Assembly: GCF_000711695.1 (NCBI RefSeq)
Contig: NW_013546994.1
Span: forward strand, 62,001 to 126,000
Direction of reading: 5' to 3'
Length of the DNA stretch: 64,000 nucleotides
DNA from: Tilletiaria anomala UBC 951
Taxonomy: Eukaryota > Basidiomycota > Exobasidiomycetes > Georgefischeriales > Tilletiariaceae
In this document: piece after piece, positions 56,414 through 64,000 of the stretch
Layout: each line of letters begins with the position of its first letter
Numbering within the stretch: the stretch's first letter is position 1
Made by a program: the position numbers and the translations under genes
Notes under the pieces: generated by a model
What the model saw: the letters and a program-made list of their open reading frames with translations, nothing else
What the model was told of the DNA's origin: nothing
Databases searched by the model: none

Positions 56414-59060
56414 CTACATGACTGCACACTTTTCCTTATCCCTGCCGTCGCCAGAGGTCGGTGTGCCCTGCGCGTCGGTGCCCAGCATCACCCGTTCGTC
56501 CAACAGACTCTCACTTGGCGCTTCTCCTGCTCCTCCAGTACTCGGCGTTAAGGCATGCTGGAACTGTGCACTGGGTGGCGCCTTGTCCTTCTTTTTCCCA
56601 AAAAGCGCACCGAGACTGGGCAGCTTTTTCTCGCGCTGCGAAGAGCGCTGTTCTGGTGCAGGCTGCGAGCCAGACGTGAGGAGCGCATCAGCCTGGCGCT
56701 GTTGCTGATGGCGCTCTGAGCGGCGGGCATGCCGCATCGCTGCGCGCTGCTGCTCTTCCTCCTGCAGTTGTGCGGCGAGTGCAAAGCTTCCGAAAGATCG
56801 GGCAAAGAATTGAATTCGTCAGCAACGACGATAGTAAACGGAAGCCGAAAGACAAAGACATCGCGCGACTACTCACTCTGCATCCTCACCCGGCAAGATC
56901 ATCCTTCCCTGGTCATCCATGACGGAGGCAACGCTTCCAGCAGCAGCAGCACCAGCAGCCGCAGCGGGCCCCATGGGCCTTCTCCTGCCCCTTGAGTCGA
57001 CTCCAACCCAGTCGCCCTCGATCCGGGTCTTGCGGAACTTTCCGTCGAAGAATTCGCTCGCGGCCTGGTCGACGTCCGCCAGGCTCTCCCACACCACTTC
57101 GTCCTCCATCAGGAACGCACTGTCCGTCGCGAGTGTGAACAACTGCGGGATCTCGCTCGCGGCGCTGCTGCTTCCATGTCCATTTGGCTGCGCCGCATCG
57201 CTCGTACTACCGCTGTTCAGATCACCCATCGCCTGCGGTCGCTCCTCCTCCTCCATCCCTTCATGCGGCAGGCGCCTGTACAGCACAGACAGGTGCGAGT
57301 TGCGGAAGAGCGCAACAGCTTCGCCCTGTTGCAGCGTATGCGCGAGCACAAAGAGGCCATGATAACTGAGCTGGGTGGACGTGGAGCTGAGAAAGTCGCG
57401 TATGAGCAGCGCATCCTTGACTGTGCTCGCGTGCTCATCGGACCAGTCGTCTGATCCAGCGCGCTGCACGCCTTTTCCCTTTTGCAGACGATCTAAGTGG
57501 CTACCCAGTGCGCCAGCAGCACGCCCACCATTGCCACCGCCGCCTCCTCCGCTGTGGGTGTGCGAATGGGACTCGACGACGAGCCCCTTGGCGAGCTCGT
57601 CGCCCTCGACAACTTTGTCAAGCGCCTTGTCGTAATCTCCGCACGCAGTAACTGCGCGGTATGTCTCCGCATCTGCTGGATCTGGTAGCCAACCGTGCAC
57701 GAGCTTGACGCCACAGAGCTTGAAGAGCGCAAGCTCTCCTGTCGCTGCTGCCCCAGCTCCTACCGCCTCAGCAGCATGTGCGCTACTTGCTGATGCTGAT
57801 GCTGCTGGCGTTAGGCTGCTGGCGGGTGTGAAGCTGTCGACGGCGTCGAAGCGGACGTTGACGTCGAGGCCATACTGCGTTCGCGGGAGGATAGACAGCG
57901 CTGCGGAGAGGTCGACGCCGTCTTCTCCCTGTGGCTGCGGGCGCGTGAGGAGGTACTCGGCGAGCATGGATGAGAGGTAGGAGTACGACACTGCTGGTCG
58001 ATCTGCTGGTGTGATCACGAGATCTCCGCGTAGGAGGAGGACATTGCAAAGGGCTATCAGTGAGCAGGGGCCATTCTCGTTCTGCGGTGGGCGGAGGCAT
58101 ATGTGTCAACGGCTTGACTGAGCTACGCGCTTTCGAGATAGCTCCTCTCACCTGGGTGATGATCTTTCGCTCGATTCCTCTCCAGTAGACATCCTTGGTA
58201 TTCCACAGCGCTTCCTCCTCAGGGGCGACGCCATTGGTTCCCGCAACAACAGCTCTAGCCTGCCTGCCGTGTCCGAGCTTGCGCTCCACCTTTTGCTGCT
58301 CGGCGATCCTTCGCGCTAATGCCTCATCGCCGGCGGTCTGCGATTGGATCTGGCGTGCCGAGTCTGCGTCTGCGGCGGATACAGCGGCTGAGACGGCTGC
58401 AGCGGAAGCAGGGTCGAGCATGTCTGCGCCTACCGCACTGGAGCTTCCGCCGACTGCTACCGCATGAGAGGAAGACGCGGCGGCCGCCCCATCGTAGTAG
58501 CCATTCTGCACGTCGTACCCCAGTATGCGACGATCTGGATACGCTGATCCTTCGCCAGACGACGGGCCGGAGGGGGGTGCTGCGACTGGAGCTTGTGTCT
58601 GCAGAGCACTGCTCGACGATGCGCCGCTAAAGTCGAGGCCAGCGAGGTCGTCGGAGATATGATGGACAGTGCCCGAACCTGACGCAGCCATTGTGGCTTT
58701 TGTGCCGCCTGTGAGCGGCGGTGGTGCGCTGAAGCCTTGCTGTTCGACGGGCGTGGCGATCCCGTTATTCCTGAATGGGTTGGTCGATGGCGAGGAAGGG
58801 GGTGGTAATGCACCATTGGAGTCCACGTACGGCTGGTGGTGGGACTGTGCGACCCTGAATGGGTTGTGGGCCGGGGCTGCATGACCAGAAGACGGACTCT
58901 CGACGAAGCCTGAGTGGTAGCTACCGGCGCGGCTGCCATCGCCGATGGGTGCAGCAGACGCCATGCCCGATGAGCTCTGGAATGGATTGGTGGTGGTGGT
59001 ATTCGTCGTCGACGCAGCTTCTCCCCGCGAAGAGAGGAACGGGTTATGTTGGAAAGCCAT
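56414..59060 (-). CDS. MINDY-family deubiquitinase (FAM63-like) with NPF motifs and CaaX end
   Basis: Three exons, 59060-58152, 58081-56877 and 56786-56414, give 828 residues. The catalytic cysteine lies in NENGPCSLIALCNVLLL (Cys about 309), with WRGIERKIITQ just before it, and the catalytic-histidine block is FRNSHLSVLYR, followed by DSAFLMEDEVVWESL. MINDY enzymes cleave long K48-linked ubiquitin chains. After the core is DFALAAQLQEEEQQRAAMRH, which resembles the ubiquitin-binding helix of MINDY1/2. The first 300 residues contain four NPF tripeptides (NPFLSS, NPFQSS, NPFRVA, NPFRNN) in a Ser/Pro/Gly-rich setting, the ligand of EH domains in endocytosis. The last four residues are CAVM, a good CaaX prenylation signal. 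The start ATG (59060) has an ACCATGG context. Confidence 0.93.
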
Positions 59061-59993
59061 GGTGGTGGGCAGGTAGCTTGCGTCCGGACCCCGGGGGTTC
59101 TTTGAATTGTATCGGATAGAAACCTCGTACGTTGAGCGCAGGTCTTGGGGGTGGGAGAGAGAAGGCGAGACCAGCCAAGGGTCAAGGAGCGATGCGATCA
59201 CAAGATGAGGTCACTTTACCTCCTCGGACTCGGCTGACTCTGGCCCGCACCACACGGCACACAGCCACCGGCTTGCGCACCTGTCTCTGTGGACACTGCA
59301 CAACAGCCAGCCAGCCACGCGGACGCTTGGCAACCAGACTCAGCACTGCCCCGCCGTCACCCTCCAGGAAAGTAGGGTTGCTACAACCAGCACTCTTGGG
59401 TCCACTGACTCTAGCTCAACAGAAAAACATCTTCGACCCTCTCTCGCTTGTGCCCATGCAGATGCCGGTTCAAATTGAAGGCGCCCACAATGCCACCTCA
59501 CGCCGTAGGCGCATGATGGGAACTATCGCACGGCACAAGCCCACCAGCATCAGCCCTCGATAGGCTCGAGCACGGTGGCAGAGGGCCAGCGACAGCGGCA
59601 GCGAAGTCGCGAAGTGCAGCATAGCCAGGGGACGACAGACCATCTTAACCCGCACTGTATTTGTCCCCTTCTTCACTCCATCTTAACTATGTACAAAGAA
59701 ATAGCATCTACTCATCATTGTCAAAGCTATCATAAGAGACGATGGTGGGATGTAGGTGCGTCGAAAATCGTGTGCGTAAGTGTGTTGCTCTGCAGTTTCT
59801 TGGTTCGCGACGCGACGCGCTCGCCGCCACAAAAGGAGAGCGAGGCTTCCTGTCCCATATGTAGAAGTGGTTGTAGGTAGGAACTGACGAATACCTCATC
59901 CATCGAAACCCAGCAAACACCACGACTGTCCGTCAGCGAGCCGCTCAGCCATAGCCGGTGTGCAGGCAGATCTCCCCTCTGCGCTCTGCAGAC
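59061..59993. promoter_or_regulatory. Divergent intergenic region between the MINDY gene and RSC7
   Basis: About 930 bp with both promoters. Nothing beyond short featureless frames was recognised. Confidence 0.4.
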
Positions 59994-62927
59994 ATGGCGC
60001 GAACCATCAAGCTGTCGAACAGGCAGTCCAAGCGCGCGAGCCTCCCAGTATCGCCGCAAGATGACAATAACGGAACACTTACATCTGCGAGTGCCGATGC
60101 CAATGTCGATCCCGGTGCCGCCACAGTCGCAGAAGACTCCGAAGATGGCGCAGCGACGGAGGATGGCGCGAGCAAGTCTCGCGGCGGGCGGCTGCGTGTC
60201 ACAGTGTTGAAGAAGCGCGTAGCGAGCACGGCGTCGACGCCGACGGCCTCGGAAGCGGAAGAAGCAACAGCATCCAATGCGAGCGGCCGGGCCCACAAGC
60301 GTCCGCGCATCAGCATCCGCAACCCACCCTCATCTTTGTCATCAGCATCATGCAACACTGTGAACAAAGACGATCCCGACGAGCACGAGAAGGCTGCGGC
60401 TGCTCCAGCGGAAGAAGACGCAAAAGACGTGACGATTGAAGACTCTCATGCATCCGCTTCAGCCTCCATGCGACCGCGGCGCAAGGCAGCGCACTCGTCG
60501 CTCTCCGCACTTGCCGCCGCGCAGCGCGATTGGGAGGCGGGTCTGCTCGATGACTCGGACTTCGCATTCGACTCGGATACGCTCGGCGACATCGCCGGGC
60601 GGTCCAAGCGCCGCGGCTCCAGGCCGTCCCGCGGTGCGTCCCAGTCGCAGACGCAAGTGCATTCTGCATCCCGATCGCAATCGCGCTCACAGCAGCCGAG
60701 CGATTCGGCTCGACGTAGTGCTGCACGGAGAGCGGCGGCGGCGATGGCATCCGCCGAGCAGGACCCGGACGTGTCCAACGCCGAGGACGACGCGGAAGGT
60801 GCCGCGCTCACGTCGGCGCGCGGCTCGCGCAAACGGCCTGCTCGGGTAGTATCCAACCGCCGCGACGGGCACTATGATGCTATAGGGGCATACGCTGCTG
60901 GCTCAGGCGACGATGACGAAGAGCAGGCGGTGAATAATGCAGAGGCGGAAGACGGCGATGAAGAGGGGGGCCCAGAAGGCGACGGCGACGGCGAGGAAGA
61001 AGGACACGAAGGGGCAGGTATGGAAGAAGAAGAAGACGAGGAGGAAGAGGAGGAGGAGGAGGAGGACCAGAACAGCGAGGACATGGCGCCACACTCTCCT
61101 CGCCGGCGAGGGCGACCGCCAGCACTCGTCCGGGGTGTAGGGCGTGGTCGTGGACGCGGCCGAGGACGCGGGCGTGGTCGAGGGCGCGGACGCGGTCGAG
61201 GACGAGGACGCGGAGGTGGGCTGTCCGCGGCAGCCTCGCGTGACCGCCCGGCGTACAAGCGCCCGCGAAAGTCGGCGGCGGGGCGTGATAGCCAGGCAGA
61301 AGACGATGACGGTGGCTCCAATGGCGACGGCGGTGGTGCGGAATCGGAAGGGCAGGATCCGTCCGGCAAGGAGACATACGTCATCCGTGGCGAAACGTAT
61401 GAGTTCAAGGACGAACAGCTCGTGTTGCCAAGCGATCCGGATGGGGATAAGAAGATCGACTCCAAGGGCCGGCTGCAGGGAGGTACGTGGAAGTGTCAGC
61501 TTTCCGCACCGCTTGCAAATAAGAGAGCTGCTGACCGACGCCAAGTGCTCGCTACCACAATGACGATTCCAGGAAGAGAGTTCAAATGTCCGACGTTCAA
61601 CCTGCCTGGCCGCGAGGATCCGGAGCGCGTGTACGCGCTGACGATCGACGTCGCTCGCGGTGCGGGCTACCGTGACTCGCTCTACTTTTTGCGCAAAAAT
61701 CCCAACATCATCAAGCTAGAGCTCGAGCCATCGGAGAAGGACATGCTCATTGAGGCCGGCAGGATCGCGCACCACCTTAAGACGAGGGCTGTGACATGTG
61801 TGGTCATACTCAACGTCTTCAAGACGCACGGTGCGAAGATCATCAAAAGTAAGTTCGTTGGTTTTTGTTCCTGGGATCGTCTGGCCGGCTGTACAAGTGT
61901 GATTCACTGATGACATATGCTGCAGACGGACGCTATGTGACGGACGACTACTACGAAGCGCAGGCGCGCGCAGACGGCAAGAAGGAAGGCGAGCCGGTCG
62001 ACACCAAGACTCACGACGACGCCGTCGCTGAGCGCAAGGAGCGCGACCGCGACCGCGAACGGCACCGCAAACGCGCTGACGCCAACACGCATTACACGAC
62101 GCATCCCATCACGGGCGAGAGCGTCGTCACGACGTTCGGCGACGCGGGCCACAGCCCGTTCGTGCGCGCCGAGCGACACGTCGTGCGCATGCAGCACCTC
62201 GCGCGCGACGAGGTGAGCGAGGAGAACTGGATGCTGCGCATGGCGGAAAGCGTGCGAGGGATGAACTCAGAGCTGCGTGAGACGCGGCGCGACCGCCTCG
62301 TCGTCTTTCGCATGCCTCGAGAGGGTGTCGAGAGCTCTTCGTCTGACACAGACGACTCGGAGGATTCAGATGATGACGACGCTGAGGAGGACGAGGACGA
62401 TCTAGAAGATCAGGATGATGATGAGGATGACATGTTGGACGCCGACGCATCCCCGAATACCAAGCGGAAGCGCAGGCTCGGCCTCGCGGACGGGAATGTG
62501 GACCTGGATCCACTGTCAAGCGGGTCCAAGAAAGTCCAGCGCCTCACCAAGGACGAGCGCAAGCGTCTGCGCATGCCACCCGTCGGCTTGTACGAGCCGT
62601 ACACGCATTTACCGCACTTCAGCTCCAACACACAGCCCACCTGGGCCGCAATGCATCAAGTGAGGGCGCTCTCCGTTGTTCCCTATTTACCATTTCACAC
62701 ACGATATGCTGACCCCACTACCTACCCTTTAACAGCTTCATGTGCGCCCGCAGATCAATGACACGCCAGATCTCTCCGCACGACCGATTCTGGGCGGTGC
62801 GCGAGTCGGGTCGCAAGCGTGGGGTCTATGGGCGCTCGAGACGGGGATGCTGCCCGCCGACCCGTTGCCCGACGAAATCATCGTTGCAGGGGGAGATGAA
62901 GCGGCATTTGCGCTGGATGATGACTGA
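59994..62927 (+). CDS. RSC7/Swp82-type chromatin-remodelling complex subunit
   Basis: Four exons, 59994-61482, 61573-61848, 61926-62659 and 62736-62927, give 896 residues. The conserved CRC-subunit domain is unmistakable: ETYVIRGETYEFKDEQLVLP, DSKGRLQGGREFKCPTFNLP, YALTIDVARGAGYRDSLYFL, KTHGAKIIKNGRYVTDDYY, and ITGESVVTTFGDAGHSPF. Npl6/RSC7 is a subunit of the RSC remodeller in yeast, with Swp82 in SWI/SNF. The long N-terminal region (about 490 residues) holds a Glu/Asp tract (about 61021-61068), an AT-hook-like SPRRRGRPPALVRG and a Gly-Arg repeat (about 61141-61217), all suited to DNA or RNA contact. The first intron is 90 bp and free of in-frame stops, so its retention would simply add 30 residues. 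The last exon ends 58 bp from the ORC5 stop. Confidence 0.92.
61141..61217. repeat. Low-complexity Gly-Arg coding repeat
   Basis: Repeated hexanucleotide-like units (ggtcgtggacgc and variants) encode an alternating GRGRGR stretch of about 13 pairs in the RSC7-like protein. The opposite strand reads as PR repeats, so only one frame is likely used. Confidence 0.9.
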
Positions 62928-62985
62928 CGCGCTAAAATGGCAGTCTGTAGCCCTACTTGCTCTACATCTACATGCATGTATGCGC

Positions 62986-64000
62986 CTACTTCCAATTCCA
63001 CAGCCGCTCGCCCAGGTCGAAGCCATGTGATGTGGACAGCGCCCTGACGTATGCGTACGAGACATTCACGCGATACTGCATGCCGTCCAGGCTGCCCGCT
63101 CCACTTGTCTGTGCTACCCTCCCGCTTCCCACCAGGCAGTTGATCTGCCGTTTACGTAAAACAAAAAGGATAGAGATCATGGGCATGGGCCGCGAAAATG
63201 AGGCAGAACATTGCAGACACGCACCTGGGTCATAACCGCAGCACTCCGCGCGAGCACGCGCCACCGTTCAGGGTCACCTTTTAGACGATCATCCACAAGT
63301 CCATCCGGCTCCTCGGAAGTGAGGATCGACTCGAATATCGCAAGCAAGCGCTCCAGGGGAAAGCTCTTTGGTCCTTGCAGCTGCGGCCGATCCAAGCTCT
63401 CGCCCGCATCGTCGTCCGCCTTGCCGCCTCTCCTTCCGCCGCGCCCTCGTTTGCTCTTCACAACGTCCTCGTCAGTCTGCTGAAAGTAGCGAGTGTCCAG
63501 CCGGACTGGGTTGTACGATGCGAGAAAGGCACAGATGAGAATATAGGCGCCGAGTTTAGATGGCTGCGAGTCATCAAAAGGTTGTGAAGTCACACCTGTG
63601 GCAAATAGAACCAAAGTAGGGGTCAATGCGGGAAGTGCGAATGATCGATGGCTCAGAGAATGGAGTACCACATCGCCTTGTTTTCTTCCTGGGCCTTGAA
63701 GAATCGCCAATCACATCATGAGCGCCTGCTGAAACAGGTCCTTCTTCAAATGCATCCAACCATGCCTGTGGAGTGAGCTTGCGAGAGGCAAGGCGCGCCA
63801 GCGCGTCCGAAAAAATGCCGCGCTGTGCCAATAGACCTTCGAAGCCGAGCGCTACAAGGTGCAGTTGAGCATGGTCAGACGCCACTACAGCTATAGATGA
63901 CGTGAGTGAAACCTGCATCAAACTCACCCGGATTCTGTCGCAGAGGCAGACAAAAGATAGGCCATGTCGCAAGCACAAGTGTGCGAAGCTCCTCGAGGTC
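62986..64000 (-). CDS. ORC5: Origin recognition complex subunit 5, C-terminal part (5' end outside window)
   Basis: Four exons lie in the window: 64000-63928 (continuing beyond), 63851-63669, 63595-63225 and 63144-62986, about 261 residues up to the stop. Each join keeps frame. The parts match the C-terminal domain of Orc5: DLEELRTLVLATWPIFCLPL, then KLGAYILICAFLASYNPVRLDTRYF, a basic KRGRGGRRGG tract, GPKSFPLERLLAIFESILT and the closing SLDGMQYRVNVSYAYVRAL and FDLGERLWNW. Orc5 is an AAA+ subunit of the six-protein complex that marks replication origins; the ATPase part would be upstream of base 64000. The second exon is short on conserved residues, so the splice at 63669/63595 rests on phase plus a good branch and acceptor. 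Confidence 0.88.

Noticed and set aside
60872-61465. Minus-strand frame with PR and poly-Ser repeats opposite RSC7
   Set aside because: It is the antisense reading of the Glu and Gly-Arg tracts of the RSC7-like exon.
1-64000. Transposable or virus-derived elements, CRISPR arrays, rRNA
   Set aside because: Looked for reverse transcriptase, integrase, transposase and capsid-like motifs, terminal repeats and regular spacer arrays while reading; found none that could be supported.

Overview
This is a nuclear chromosome segment of a filamentous or yeast-like fungus, most likely a basidiomycete and plausibly one of the smut lineage (Ustilaginomycotina). The lineage is an inference from gene content (a Rok1/Msg5-type MAPK phosphatase, AzgA-type purine permease, fungal PEX26, Gup1, DIB1, RSC7) and from gene architecture: many short introns (about 45-190 bp) with GTRNGN donors, CTNAC-like branch sites and YAG acceptors. 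Genes alternate strands and are tightly packed, with convergent 3' ends often only 60-150 bp apart. I rebuilt 21 multi-exon or single-exon protein genes, two of them cut by the window edges. Every internal exon join quoted below keeps the reading frame. No rRNA, tRNA, CRISPR array, transposon or virus-derived element could be supported.

Layout. 1-12.6 kb: C-terminus of a FAD/NAD(P)-binding protein (+), an Irc3-type mitochondrial helicase (-), a Pex24/Pex30-type dysferlin-domain peroxin (+), ceramide synthase Lag1 (-), PEX26 (+) and the U5 snRNP protein Dib1 (-). 12.6-16.9 kb: a gene-poor stretch holding what looks like the wreck of an unidentified gene (about 14.6-16.25 kb). 16.9-31 kb: an LRR plus tandem CCCH zinc-finger protein (-), Gup1 MBOAT acyltransferase (-), a secreted aspartic protease (+), a METTL3/Ime4 m6A methyltransferase (-) and a NIPA-like magnesium transporter (+). 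31-33.3 kb is intergenic. 33.3-43.7 kb: dual-specificity MAPK phosphatase (+), an anion:cation symporter of the MFS (-), a 2.6 kb divergent intergenic region with a three-copy CACGTG repeat, and a membrane-anchored histidine acid phosphatase (+). 43.8-52.4 kb: xanthine dehydrogenase (-) and an AzgA-type purine permease (+), divergent and sharing a promoter region that carries several GATA-factor sites. 52.7-64 kb: fatty acid elongase (-), Hsp70 exchange factor Fes1 (+), a MINDY deubiquitinase with NPF motifs and a CaaX end (-), chromatin remodeller subunit RSC7 (+) and ORC5 (-, running off the end).

Functional groupings. Two peroxisome-biogenesis genes flank the ceramide synthase. Xanthine dehydrogenase and the purine permease form a purine uptake/catabolism pair like that of nitrogen-regulated fungi. 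Lipid genes (Lag1, Gup1, elongase) are scattered. Most other genes are housekeeping (splicing, replication, chromatin, chaperone). I saw no clear novel multi-gene system. The most unusual points are the LRR-CCCH protein, the NPF/CaaX architecture of the MINDY enzyme, the tandem E-box array, an 18-nt microexon and the decayed gene at about 15 kb.
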